From the NCBI RefSeq assembly GCF_000739995.1, contig NZ_BBJX01000006.1, positions 1 to 64,000 of the forward strand: 64,000 bases of DNA, in the 5' to 3' direction. The notes below the pieces were generated by a model. That model did not search any database and had not been told where the DNA came from. It saw only the letters and a program-made list of their open reading frames with translations. Source of the DNA: Comamonas granuli NBRC 101663. GTDB lineage: Bacteria > Pseudomonadota > Gammaproteobacteria > Burkholderiales > Burkholderiaceae_C. The translations under genes were made by a program, and so were the position numbers. Shown here piece by piece: positions 46,502 to 55,100 of this stretch (position 1 is its first letter; every line of letters starts with the position of its first letter).

Positions 46502-47368
46502 TCAGCCGCCCGCCTCCAGGGTATGGGCCGCGTTGCGGTCCTGCCCCAGCAGTTCCACCATCTGCGGCAGGGCCTGCTGCAGCGCTGCGTGCAGGGTGTG
46601 CGGCGGGTTGACCAGGAACATGCCGCTGGCCCCCAGGCCCGGCCGCGGGCCGCCGCCCGCGCGCACGGTGAGCGTGGCGTGCAGCCAGTTGCGGCCCGCC
46701 CGCAGCGCCTGCGCCTTCAGGCGCCGCGGCAGGTCGTGCGCCTCCGGCCGGGGAATGATGGGGTACCAGACCGCGTAGGTGCCCGTGGCAAAGCGCTTGA
46801 GCGCATCCTGCAGCATCTCGGGCACGCGCGCGTAGTCGCTTTTGATCTCGTAGCTTGGGTCGCATAGCACCAGGGCGCGGCGCGAGGGCGGCGGCAGAAA
46901 GCGACGCAGGCCGGCAAAGCCATCCTCCTGCAGCACGGCCACCTGGCGCCCCGCCTGGAGCTGCGCCACATTGCCCGCCAGGGCCCGCAGGTCGGTGGGA
47001 TGCAGCTCGAACAGCTTGAGCCTGTCGTTCGGGCGCAACAATTTCTGCAGGATGAACGGGGAGCCTGGGTAAATCCGGATATGGGCCCCCGGATTGAAGC
47101 TGCGCACCAGGTCCAGGTAGTCCTGCAGCAGGGGGGCCAGCGTGCCCGTGTCGGCCTGCGCCGCCAGGCGCAGCACCCCGGCGTCGGCCTCGGCGCTGGT
47201 GCGCGCGTAGTCTCCGTCGAGCCGGTACAGGCCCGCGCCGGCGTGGGTGTCCAGCACGGTGAGCGCGGCCTCCTTGGTGGTGAGATGCTGCAGAGTGGCG
47301 ATCAGCACGGCGTGCTTGAGCACGTCGGCGTGGTTGCCTGCATGGAAGGCGTGGCGATAACTGAACAT
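46502..47368 (-). CDS. rlmJ: 23S rRNA (adenine2030-N6)-methyltransferase
   Basis: This 288-residue RlmJ-family methyltransferase begins with the diagnostic FSYRHAFHAGNHADVLKHAVL and has the SAM motif LDTHAGAGLYRL and the catalytic CDPSYE (a variant of DPPY). E. coli RlmJ modifies A2030 in 23S rRNA. It is divergent from the kinase gene across a 244-bp intergenic region that has no further recognisable features. Confidence 0.93.
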   Translation of the reverse strand: MFSYRHAFHAGNHADVLKHAVLIATLQHLTTKEAALTVLDTHAGAGLYRLDGDYARTSAEADAGVLRLAAQADTGTLAPLLQDYLDLVRSFNPGAHIRIYPGSPFILQKLLRPNDRLKLFELHPTDLRALAGNVAQLQAGRQVAVLQEDGFAGLRRFLPPPSRRALVLCDPSYEIKSDYARVPEMLQDALKRFATGTYAVWYPIIPRPEAHDLPRRLKAQALRAGRNWLHATLTVRAGGGPRPGLGASGMFLVNPPHTLHAALQQALPQMVELLGQDRNAAHTLEAGG

Positions 47369-47612
47369 GCGGCAATGGTAATCCCCGCACCGCCGGTGGC
47401 GGCGCTCTGGGGGGTGTTCGCCCGGGTTCCGGTACAGGTCTGCGCGGGCACAATGGCGGACAAAGTAGGCAGATCGTGCGCTTTTTTTGCTTCCGGGACG
47501 CTTTTTGTTGCTCACCCGGCAGGCACAGCGGCGATGATGGGCGGCTTGCGCAGCCCGGGGCAACCCTGTCCCGGTGCCCAGCCTTCGTGGCCCGGATTGT
47601 GTTTTGACGACC

Positions 47613-49538
47613 ATGACAGAACCTGCACAACATCTTCCTTCTGCGGCGGGCGTCCATGTGGACGCGCTGCCGGTGGGCACGCGCCTGGGCGAGTTCGAGA
47701 TCCTCGCCCTGCTGGGCGTGGGGGGCTTTGGCATGGTCTACAAGGCCTTCGACCACTCCCTGCATCGCGCCGTGGCCATCAAGGAGTTCATGCCCGCGGC
47801 ACTGGCCACCCGGGGCCCCGATGGCGCCCTGCACACCCGCTCGCCGGCCGACCAGCCGGCCTTTCGCGCCGGCCTGAATTCCTTCGTCGGCGAGGCGCGC
47901 CTGTTGGCGCAGTTCGATCATCCTTCGCTGGTCAAGGTGTTCCGCTTCTGGGAGGCGAACCACACGGCGTACATGGTCATGCCTTTGTACAGCGGCATGA
48001 CCTTCAAGCAGGCGCGCGCGCAAATGCGCACGCCGCCGCCCGAGGCCTGGCTGCGCAAGCTGCTGTGGTGCATCCTGGGCGCGCTGCGCGTGCTGCACAA
48101 CGGGCAGACCCTGCACCGCGACATTTCGCCGGACAACATCTTCCTGCAGGACTTCGGCCCCCCCGTGCTGCTGGACCTGGGTGCGGCGCGCCACGCGATC
48201 AACGACCGCGACCGCAAGCACACGGCCGTGCTCAAGGTCAATTACGCACCCATCGAGCAGTACGCCGAGGGTGACCCGGAGCTGGTCCAGGGCCCCTGGA
48301 GCGATTTGTACTCCCTGGGCGCCGTGGTCCATGGCTGCCTGTGCAACGACACCCCCTTGCCCTCCACGCTGCGCTCCATCCGCGACCGCATGGTCCCGTT
48401 TGCGCGCGTGGCCAAGACGGTCAAGCGCCAGTTCGGGCAGGAATACTCCCCGGCCTTCGTCGAGGCCATCTCGCAGGCCCTGTCCCTGCGGCCCCAGGAT
48501 AGGCCGCAGAGCATCGACGCCTTCCTCCAGCTCATGGACATGACCACGCCCCCGGGCGGGCTGGAGCTGTTCGATTTCCGTGCCGAACTGGGGGACATCT
48601 GGGTCGAGCCCACCGACCAGCCCGGGCCGGGCATCGTCGTGCCCACGGTCGATCTCACGGCCGAGGTGATGGACAAACTCAAGCAGCCCGCCCCGGCCGT
48701 ACCAGCGCCGGCCGCGCCCGCTGCTGCGGCGCAGGCCGCCGACGGCCCGGACACCGTGGCCCTCGATGGCGGCGATACCGTGCTGCTCGAGGAGGTCGTG
48801 GACAGCTCGCTGCTCGATGCGGAGCCGGTGGGCGAAGCGCAGATCCCTCCCGGCACCCGGCGCTATGGGCTTGAATCCGAGCGCGAGCGCCCGTCGCGGC
48901 CGTCCTCGGCGCACCACCGGGGGGCGCACCGTGCGGCCGCGCGCCCGCAGCCCGGTCGGGGCAGTGGCGCACGCGGCGCCCGGCTGTGGCTGGCGCTCGC
49001 GGCGGTGAGCCTGGCCGCGGCCGGGGCCTACGCCTGGCGTGGCCAGGCAGAGCGCTCGGCGCCCGCCCGGGCCGAAGACATCATCACGGAAATGGCCGTG
49101 CCCGCGTCGGCACCGCCGGCCCCGGCGGCCTCCGCCGCCAGCGCGGTGGCCGAGCTGCCCGCACCGCCTGCCTCCGCCGACGTGGCGCAGGCTGTGGCCG
49201 AGCCGGCCTCGGCGCCTGCTCCGGCCTTCGTTCCGGCGTCCGATCCGCGTGCTGCCTCGCGTGCTGCGCCACGCCGCCGCGTGGTCGCTGCCGTACCGCC
49301 GCCTGCCGCCGAGCCGCCGTCACCACCCCCCGCGCCGCCGCCACCGGCGCCCGTGCCCGCGCCGCCACCGCCGCCCAAACCGGCGCCGGTGGTGCGGCTG
49401 TGCGAGGGCGAAACGGTGCTGACGCGCAGCATGTGCCTGCGCGAGCAGTGCCGCAAGGCGGGCAATGCCGCGCTGCCCGCGTGTGTGGAGTTCCGCCGCC
49501 AGATGGAGCCGCTGGAGAACCGCCAGCTCGCCAATTGA
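47613..49538 (+). CDS. Membrane-anchored serine/threonine protein kinase
   Basis: This 641-residue Hanks-type kinase has the glycine loop LGVGGFGMVYKAF, Lys57 (VAIKEF), catalytic Asp170 in LHRDISPDN and DLGAA in place of DFG, as in several bacterial kinases. The domain spans about residues 25-300. An Ala/Pro-rich linker, one membrane helix (about 458-476) and a long Pro/Ala-rich outer segment follow, ending in a small Cys-containing domain (four Cys: CEGE, SMCLREQC, ACVEF). The catalytic residues are all present, so it should be active. No phosphatase or FHA partner lies beside it. Confidence 0.87.
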   Translation: MTEPAQHLPSAAGVHVDALPVGTRLGEFEILALLGVGGFGMVYKAFDHSLHRAVAIKEFMPAALATRGPDGALHTRSPADQPAFRAGLNSFVGEARLLAQFDHPSLVKVFRFWEANHTAYMVMPLYSGMTFKQARAQMRTPPPEAWLRKLLWCILGALRVLHNGQTLHRDISPDNIFLQDFGPPVLLDLGAARHAINDRDRKHTAVLKVNYAPIEQYAEGDPELVQGPWSDLYSLGAVVHGCLCNDTPLPSTLRSIRDRMVPFARVAKTVKRQFGQEYSPAFVEAISQALSLRPQDRPQSIDAFLQLMDMTTPPGGLELFDFRAELGDIWVEPTDQPGPGIVVPTVDLTAEVMDKLKQPAPAVPAPAAPAAAAQAADGPDTVALDGGDTVLLEEVVDSSLLDAEPVGEAQIPPGTRRYGLESERERPSRPSSAHHRGAHRAAARPQPGRGSGARGARLWLALAAVSLAAAGAYAWRGQAERSAPARAEDIITEMAVPASAPPAPAASAASAVAELPAPPASADVAQAVAEPASAPAPAFVPASDPRAASRAAPRRRVVAAVPPPAAEPPSPPPAPPPPAPVPAPPPPPKPAPVVRLCEGETVLTRSMCLREQCRKAGNAALPACVEFRRQMEPLENRQLAN

Positions 49539-49580
49539 CGGCCGGGCGCTGGAGGCCTGGCGCGCAGGCCGTGAAATTTG

Positions 49581-49761
49581 TATAATGGCCGGCTTCGCAG
49601 CGACCTGGTGCTCCGCGGCGAAGTGGGCCGTATGCCGATTGGGCAGGCAGCCCAGGTCCCACCTAAGAGGTTTCCGGTAAAGAGAAACACCGACCGTGGA
49701 AAAGAGCCCGCAGGACACCGGCCCCTATTTTTGGCCGGTCAAACCCTCGAAAGAGAATCTC
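49581..49761 (+). promoter_or_regulatory. rplM-rpsI promoter and structured 5' leader
   Basis: TATAAT at 49581-49586 is the -10 box (no good -35). The ~170-nt leader then contains two stem-loops: CTTCGC/GCGAAG arms (49593-49622), and a perfect 7-bp stem ACCGGCC/GGCCGGT with a 9-nt loop (49717-49739), 22 bp before the ATG. In E. coli L13 represses its own operon; these structures are candidates for such autoregulation here. The short reading frame starting at 49696 is part of the leader, not the gene. Confidence 0.6.
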
Positions 49762-50190
49762 ATGTCTACGTTCAGCGCAAAGCCCGCTGAGGTGGTGCAC
49801 GAGTGGTTTGTGGTTGACGCCACCGACAAGGTGCTCGGCCGGGTAGCCAGCGAAGTTGCCCTCCGTCTGCGCGGCAAACACAAAGCCATTTACACGCCTC
49901 ACGTCGATACCGGCGATTACATCGTCGTCATCAACGCCTCCAAGCTCAAGGTCACTGGCACCAAGTCCCTCGACAAGGTGTACTACCGCCATTCCGGTTA
50001 CCCCGGCGGCATCACGGCCACGAACTTCCGCGACATGCAAGCCAAGCACCCCGGCCGCGCGCTGGAGAAGGCCGTCAAGGGCATGCTGCCCAAGGGCCCG
50101 CTCGGCTACGCCATGATCAAGAAGCTCAAGGTGTACGGTGGTGCAGAGCATCCCCACACCGCCCAACAGCCCAAAGTGCTGGAACTGTAA
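49762..50190 (+). CDS. rplM: 50S ribosomal protein L13
   Basis: This 142-residue L13 has the typical [16 protein letters not shown] start and the segments [19 protein letters not shown] and [21 protein letters not shown]. The length equals that of E. coli L13. It is the first gene of the rplM-rpsI pair and begins 11 bp after GAAAGAG. The gap to rpsI is 11 bp. Confidence 0.98.
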   Translation: MSTFSAKPAEVVHEWFVVDATDKVLGRVASEVALRLRGKHKAIYTPHVDTGDYIVVINASKLKVTGTKSLDKVYYRHSGYPGGITATNFRDMQAKHPGRALEKAVKGMLPKGPLGYAMIKKLKVYGGAEHPHTAQQPKVLEL

Positions 50191-50201
50191 GGAGCCTTGA
50201 G

Positions 50202-50594
50202 ATGATTGGTGATTGGAACAATGGCACCGGCCGCCGCAAGTCCAGCGTCGCCCGCGTGTTTCTGAAAAAAGGCTCTGGCAAGATCACGATCAACGGCAAG
50301 GACATCCAGTCCTACTTCGGCCGTGAGACCTCGATCATGATCGCCAAGCAGCCCCTGGCGCTGACCAACAACCTCGAAACCTTCGATGTGCAGGTCAACG
50401 TCAACGGCGGCGGCGAATCCGGCCAGGCCGGCGCGACCCGCCACGGCATCACCCGTGCGCTGATCGACTATGACGCGACCCTCAAGCCCCAGCTCAGCGC
50501 TGCCGGCTTCGTGACGCGCGACGCCCGCGAAGTCGAGCGCAAGAAGGTCGGTCTGCGCGGCGCCCGCCGCGCCAAGCAGTTCTCCAAGCGCTGA
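50202..50594 (+). CDS. rpsI: 30S ribosomal protein S9
   Basis: This 130-residue S9 has [41 protein letters not shown] and the conserved basic C-terminus RRAKQFSKR that reaches the P-site tRNA. It starts 11 bp after rplM with AAGGAG and is followed by a strong terminator. Confidence 0.98.
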   Translation: MIGDWNNGTGRRKSSVARVFLKKGSGKITINGKDIQSYFGRETSIMIAKQPLALTNNLETFDVQVNVNGGGESGQAGATRHGITRALIDYDATLKPQLSAAGFVTRDAREVERKKVGLRGARRAKQFSKR

Positions 50595-50626
50595 TTCCCA
50601 GCCGGACACTGCCTTCGGGCCCCCCA

Positions 50627-50665
50627 AGCCGCCACGGTGCATGCCGCTGGCGGCTTTGTTTTTGG
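50627..50665 (+). terminator. Rho-independent terminator after rpsI
   Basis: The 9-bp stem AAGCCGCCA/TGGCGGCTT is followed by TGTTTTT, 32 bp after the rpsI stop. Confidence 0.9.
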
Positions 50666-50723
50666 CGCGTCGCGCAGCAGGTATAGTCCGGGGCCACGAT
50701 CCACTACCGCCAGACCCGTTGCC

Positions 50724-51470
50724 ATGCGTTTGCGCCTGCTGCGCCGCCGTTTGACCATCAGTGCCCCGCGCATGGCCGTGCGCAGCGCGCTGCCCTGGCC
50801 GCTGCGCTGGTTCCTGGCGGCGGCGGTGCTGGGCCTGTCGGCGGCCGTGGCGCTGTGGGCCTTCGAGTTCGGCCGCTCCATTGCCGGGCTGGACGCCGCC
50901 CGGCGCGTGGAGCTGGAGCAACTGCGCGCCGAGGTGCAGCGCCTGCGCGAGGAAAACCAGCAGCACCAGTCCCAGACCGACAGCTCCGGCAGCCTGCTGC
51001 TGGCCGAGCGCACGGCCGTGGAACAATTGACGGCGCGCCTGCGCCAGGCCGAGACCGAGAACCGCTCCCTGCGCGAGGACCTGGGCCTGTTCGAGCGCCT
51101 CATCCCCATGGCGGGCGTCGCCCAGGGCGTGGCCATCCGCGGCCTGCAGGCCGAGGTGGTGGCCCAGGTGCTCGTGCGCTGGCAGGCGCTGGTGATGCGC
51201 ACGGTCAAGAATGCGCCGGAGTTCAAGGGGCGCCTGGAGATCACGCTCAGTGGCACGCGCGAGGGCCGCCCCTGGACCACCACGGCCCCGGACGACAACG
51301 CCCCGCTGCACCTCCGCCAGTACCGGCGCCTGGAGGGCACCATCGAACTGCCGCCCCATACCGTGGTAAAAACCGTCACCGCGCGGATCTGGGAAGGCAG
51401 CACCCTGCATGCCAGCCAGACCACGGCGCTGGAGGGTGTGGCGGCCGTTCTGTCCGCAGGCACTGAATAA
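50724..51470 (+). CDS. Membrane-anchored coiled-coil protein (DUF6776-like)
   Basis: This 248-residue protein has a basic N-terminus, one membrane helix (about 33-55), a Gln/Glu/Arg-rich coiled coil (about 62-120) and a C-terminal beta-rich domain (about 130-240) presumably in the periplasm. I recognise it only as the conserved neighbour of bactofilin and erpA in Burkholderiales; function unknown. Position and topology suggest a cell-envelope or morphology role with the next gene. Confidence 0.7.
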   Translation: MRLRLLRRRLTISAPRMAVRSALPWPLRWFLAAAVLGLSAAVALWAFEFGRSIAGLDAARRVELEQLRAEVQRLREENQQHQSQTDSSGSLLLAERTAVEQLTARLRQAETENRSLREDLGLFERLIPMAGVAQGVAIRGLQAEVVAQVLVRWQALVMRTVKNAPEFKGRLEITLSGTREGRPWTTTAPDDNAPLHLRQYRRLEGTIELPPHTVVKTVTARIWEGSTLHASQTTALEGVAAVLSAGTE

Positions 51471-51546
51471 CTATTTTCCCAGCAGGGGCAGGCGCCAGGT
51501 GCCGGCCGCCGCCGGGCCAGGCCGTGAGCCAACCGAAGGATTCACC

Positions 51547-51945
51547 ATGTTTTCCCGCAACAAACAGCCGCCCATCAAGAGTCTGATCGCCGAGGGCAGC
51601 CGCATCGAGGGCAATGTGCAATTCACCGACGGCTTGCGCATCGACGGCGAGGTGGTGGGCGACGTGCGTGTGGGCCCCGGGGCGGCTGGCTTGCTGGTGA
51701 TTTCGGCCACGGCCCGCGTCGAGGGCGCCGTGCACGCCGACCATGTGATCGTCAACGGCCAGATCCATGGGCCGGTGCATGCCGCCAGCATGCTGGAGCT
51801 GCAGCCCAAGGCGCGCATTGCGGGCGACGTGCACTACAAGACCCTGGAAATGCACCAGGGCGCCACCATCTGCGGGAAGATGTTTCCCGCCGACGTCGTG
51901 CTGGAGGAAAAGCCCCCACTGAAATTGGCGGCAAACAACTCGTGA
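51547..51945 (+). CDS. Bactofilin
   Basis: This 132-residue protein is a right-handed beta-helix built from short repeats (IEGNVQFTDGLRIDGEVVGDV, split here: IEGNVQF, LRIDGEVVGDV, VEGAVHADHVIVNGQI, ARIAGDVHY). Bactofilins polymerise without nucleotide into membrane-bound filaments that scaffold cell-wall enzymes. The M23 peptidase 1.6 kb downstream is a plausible functional partner, as elsewhere in proteobacteria. It starts 76 bp after the coiled-coil protein. Confidence 0.9.
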   Translation: MFSRNKQPPIKSLIAEGSRIEGNVQFTDGLRIDGEVVGDVRVGPGAAGLLVISATARVEGAVHADHVIVNGQIHGPVHAASMLELQPKARIAGDVHYKTLEMHQGATICGKMFPADVVLEEKPPLKLAANNS

Positions 51946-52001
51946 AAATGAAGCTCGGCGTGCTTTGCAGTAGCATTGCCGACCCGAACCGGAGTTAGCC
52001 C

Positions 52002-52370
52002 ATGAATGCCGCAGTCCAAGAAACCCCTGACGAAGTGATGCCCGATCCCATCATCTTCACCGAGAGCGCGGCAGCCAAGGTGGCCGATCTCATCGCTGAA
52101 GAGGGCAACCCCGACCTCAAGCTGCGCGTGTTCGTGCAGGGCGGGGGCTGCTCGGGCTTCCAGTATGGCTTCACCTTCGACGAAATCACCAACGAAGACG
52201 ACACGGTGATGACCAAGAACGGCGTCTCGCTGCTGATCGACGCCATGAGCTACCAGTACCTGGTGGGCGCCGAGATCGATTACAAGGAAGACCTGCAGGG
52301 CGCGCAGTTCGTCATCAAGAACCCGGGCGCCTCGTCCACCTGCGGCTGCGGTTCGAGCTTCTCGACCTGA
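52002..52370 (+). CDS. erpA: Iron-sulfur cluster insertion protein ErpA
   Basis: This 122-residue A-type carrier has the three conserved Cys: Cys50 in [13 protein letters not shown], and Cys114 and Cys116 in STCGCGSSF. It delivers Fe-S clusters to apo-enzymes such as those of isoprenoid synthesis and respiration. The segment [12 protein letters not shown] identifies ErpA within the HesB/IscA group. It is convergent with anmK; a GCCCGC/GCGGGC hairpin (52376-52389) lies between them. Confidence 0.95.
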   Translation: MNAAVQETPDEVMPDPIIFTESAAAKVADLIAEEGNPDLKLRVFVQGGGCSGFQYGFTFDEITNEDDTVMTKNGVSLLIDAMSYQYLVGAEIDYKEDLQGAQFVIKNPGASSTCGCGSSFST

Positions 52371-52397
52371 GCGGCGCCCGCTGGCGGGCACCGGATC

Positions 52398-53507
52398 TCA
52401 CGCGGGGTAGATGGCCCCGAGCACACGGGCGCCTTGGGCGCCCGTTGCGCTGGGCAGGTTGCCCGGCAGGCCGTGCAGGCATTGGCGCGCCAGCCAGGCG
52501 AAGGCGGCGGCCTCCACCTGCAGGGCGGGCAGGCCCAGTGTGTCCGTGGGCTGCACGCGCAGGCCCGGCAGCAATGCCTGCAGCCGCGCCATCAACTGCC
52601 CGTTGAAAGCGCCACCGCCGCACACGGCCAGAAATTCACTATTGTTTTTATAGCTTGTGGCGCTTGCTGCACAAGCGCTGGCGGTCAATTCGAGCAATGT
52701 TGCCTGCACATCGGCGGCGGGCAGCGGCGGGAGCGCGCGCAGGTGCTGCTCCAGCCAGCCGGGATGGAACAGGTCGCGCCCTGTGCTCTTGGGCGGCGCC
52801 TGGTGCAGGTAGGGCTCGGCCTGCAGCAGCGCCAGCAGCGCGGGCGCCACCCGGCCGCTGGCCGCCCAGGCGCCGTCCCGGTCGAACGCCTGGCCCAGGT
52901 GCTGCTGGCACCAGTGGTCCATGAGGGCGTTGCCCGGGCCGCAGTCGAACCCCAGCACGCTGCCGTCGGCACGCAGCACGCTCAGGTTGGCGATGCCGCC
53001 GATGTTCAGCACCAGCGCGTCCTGGCCCGGTTGCCCGAACTGCTGCTGGTGGAAGGCGGGCACCAGGGGCGCGCCTTGTCCGCCCGCGGCCAGGTCGCGG
53101 CTGCGCAGGTCGGCGACCACGCAGATGCCGGTGAGTTCGGCCAGCAGGGCGGGGTTGTTCAGTTGCAGGGTATAGCCCGTGCCGTCGAAGGCGCCGGGCC
53201 GGTGGCGCACGGTTTGCCCATGGGCGCCGATGGCGCGCACGGCGGCCGGCGCACAGCCGGCCTGCGCCAGCAGGGCGTGCACGGCCTGGGCATAGCAGCG
53301 TGCCAGGGCGTTGGCTGCCAGCGCGGCACGGTGCAGTTCGTCGGGGCCGCTGGCATTGAGCGCCAGCAGCTCGGCGCGCATGCCGGGCGCAAAGGCGGCC
53401 GCATGGTGGTGCAGCACGCGGCAGCGCGGGCCGGACAGGTCGGCCAGCACGGCGTCCACCCCGTCCAGCGAGGTGCCCGACATCAGGCCGATGTAGAGCT
53501 CGGGCAT
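52398..53507 (-). CDS. anmK: Anhydro-N-acetylmuramic acid kinase
   Basis: This 369-residue enzyme phosphorylates and opens 1,6-anhydro-MurNAc from peptidoglycan turnover, giving MurNAc-6-P. Signatures: GLMSGTSLDGVDAVL, GAHGQTVRHRP, LNIGGIANLS, CGPGNALMDHW and CGGGAFN. Residues about 271-290 (ASACAASATSYKNNSEFLAV) come from a dispersed repeat inserted before the last conserved glycine motif. It follows the M23 peptidase by 43 bp on the same strand, forming a cell-wall recycling unit. Confidence 0.94.
   Translation of the reverse strand: MPELYIGLMSGTSLDGVDAVLADLSGPRCRVLHHHAAAFAPGMRAELLALNASGPDELHRAALAANALARCYAQAVHALLAQAGCAPAAVRAIGAHGQTVRHRPGAFDGTGYTLQLNNPALLAELTGICVVADLRSRDLAAGGQGAPLVPAFHQQQFGQPGQDALVLNIGGIANLSVLRADGSVLGFDCGPGNALMDHWCQQHLGQAFDRDGAWAASGRVAPALLALLQAEPYLHQAPPKSTGRDLFHPGWLEQHLRALPPLPAADVQATLLELTASACAASATSYKNNSEFLAVCGGGAFNGQLMARLQALLPGLRVQPTDTLGLPALQVEAAAFAWLARQCLHGLPGNLPSATGAQGARVLGAIYPA
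52638..52692 (+). repeat. Dispersed palindromic repeat, copy 13 (inside anmK)
   Basis: ACTATTGTTTTTATAGCTTG, then TGGCGCTTGCTGCACAAGCG (a clear hairpin) and CTGGCGGTCAATTCG, match the family. It is antisense to anmK and keeps its frame. Confidence 0.82.
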
Positions 53508-53550
53508 GGGCGGGCGGCCGGTGGCAGGCGCCTGGGCTGCGCCGGCAGGC

Positions 53551-54912
53551 TTATTCGGCGCTGGCCTGGGTGACCAGGGCGGCGGAGGACAGCTCCACGC
53601 GCATCAGGCCCGCGAGCCGCTCGAAGGCCGGGCGGGCGGCGGCCGAGATGGGCGCAGCGGCCTCGCTCTGGCGGGCGATGGTCATGGGGTCCTGCTGCTT
53701 GCCGTTCACGCGGAACTCGAAATGCAGGTGCGGCCCGGTGGCCCAGCCCGTGGCGCCCACGGCACCCACGGTCTGCCCCTGCGCGACGGACTGGCCTTTC
53801 TTCACGTCGATGCGGCTCAGGTGCGCGTACACCGTGACATGCTCGTTGCGGTGCTTGATGAACACCACGTTGCCAAAGCCGTTCTGCACCCCGGCGAATT
53901 CGACCACGCCGTCGCCCACGGTGCGCACGGCCGTTCCCGTGGGCGCCGCGAAGTCGGTGCCCAGGTGCGCGCGCCAGGTTTTGTGGATGGGGTGAAAGCG
54001 CATGGCGAAGCCGCTGGAGACGCGGGTGAACTCCAGTGGCGAGGCGAGGTAGGCGCGGCGCTTGCTCTGGCCGTCCAGCGCGTAGTAGGCACCCTTGCTG
54101 GCACCGGGCTCCTGGAACCAGATGGCCTGGTGCGTCTTGCCGTTGTTGACGAATTCGGCGCTCAGCACCCGGCCCGTGCGCAGCGGCTCACCGTCGGCCT
54201 CCAGGGTTTCGTACACCACGGAGAAGCGGTCGCCCTTGCGCAAGGCGCGGCGGAAGTCGATGTCGGTGGAAAACAGCTCGGCCAACTGCACGGCCACGCT
54301 GTCGGGGATGCCGGAGGCGTCGGTCGCGGCGAACAGCGAGCTCTGGATCACGCCGCCTGCCAGGCGCGAGGAGCTGGCCAGCGTGCCGGTTTCGATGCGC
54401 GAGACAAAGCCTTGGTCGGATTTCTCGACCACCAGGCGCTGGAAGTTGCCGCTGTCGTCCGGCGCCCAGCGTGCGGTCAGGCGCAGCAGGCGGTGGTCGT
54501 CGCTGGTTTCGGCGGAGACCAGGCGCCCGGTGCGCCCGAGGATGTTGCGGTGCACCAGCGCGTCGCGGCGCAGGAAGGCGGCGGCCAGGGGGTCGGCTAC
54601 GCCCAGGCGCTGCAGCAGGGATTCGGCGGTGTCGCTGCTGCGCACCTGCTCGCTGCGGAACAGCGAGAAGCCCGGGCGCTCGGTCAGGTCGGCCAGCGAG
54701 GCGCCGCTGGCCAGGGACTCGACGGGCAGCGCCAGCGTGTGCACCGGCAGCTCGGCGGGGTCGGGCCCCAGCGAGGCGACGGCGAAGGCGCCTCCGCCGC
54801 CGGTGAGCAGCAGGGCGGCGATCAGGGCGGTGATGCGGCGGGGGTGGTTTTGGATGCCTTGTGCAAGACGCTCAAGCAAGGCGGCGCGGGCGGTGGTCAG
54901 GCCGTGTGTCAA
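53551..54912 (-). CDS. M23-family peptidoglycan metallopeptidase
   Basis: This 453-residue protein has an N-terminal membrane anchor (about 27-47), OapA/LysM-like and helical domains, and a C-terminal LytM/M23 domain. The zinc motif HLGTDFAAPTG and the second site HLHFEFRVNG are complete, so it is probably an active endopeptidase like MepM. Expected substrates are peptidoglycan cross-links. It lies upstream of anmK (turnover) and is divergent from tyrS with 188 bp between. Confidence 0.93.
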   Translation of the reverse strand: MTHGLTTARAALLERLAQGIQNHPRRITALIAALLLTGGGGAFAVASLGPDPAELPVHTLALPVESLASGASLADLTERPGFSLFRSEQVRSSDTAESLLQRLGVADPLAAAFLRRDALVHRNILGRTGRLVSAETSDDHRLLRLTARWAPDDSGNFQRLVVEKSDQGFVSRIETGTLASSSRLAGGVIQSSLFAATDASGIPDSVAVQLAELFSTDIDFRRALRKGDRFSVVYETLEADGEPLRTGRVLSAEFVNNGKTHQAIWFQEPGASKGAYYALDGQSKRRAYLASPLEFTRVSSGFAMRFHPIHKTWRAHLGTDFAAPTGTAVRTVGDGVVEFAGVQNGFGNVVFIKHRNEHVTVYAHLSRIDVKKGQSVAQGQTVGAVGATGWATGPHLHFEFRVNGKQQDPMTIARQSEAAAPISAAARPAFERLAGLMRVELSSAALVTQASAE

Positions 54913-55100
54913 AAGTCGATCCCCAGGTCTGGAGGCCGCCCGCGCGTGGGGCCCGGAGGAGCCGGGCGGCGCGGGCGCGCCAGCAAGTCATGCGGCAGGG
55001 CCCGGTGCCACCGGGCTACAGGGGAACGTAAAATCCCCGCTCCTGCAATGTGCGCGCAAGTATAGCCAAGCTTGTGGAGTGCACACCCTAGAAAACCCTT

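Noticed and set aside
48120-48200. Kinase regarded as a pseudokinase because DFG is replaced by DLG
   Set aside because: The Gly loop, Lys57 and HRD Asp170 are intact, and DLG occurs in active bacterial kinases.
49696-49761. 22-residue N-terminal extension of L13 starting at 49696
   Set aside because: L13 proteins begin close to the AEVVHEWF segment. The extension falls in a hairpin-rich leader, and ATG 49762 has its own GAAAGAG site.
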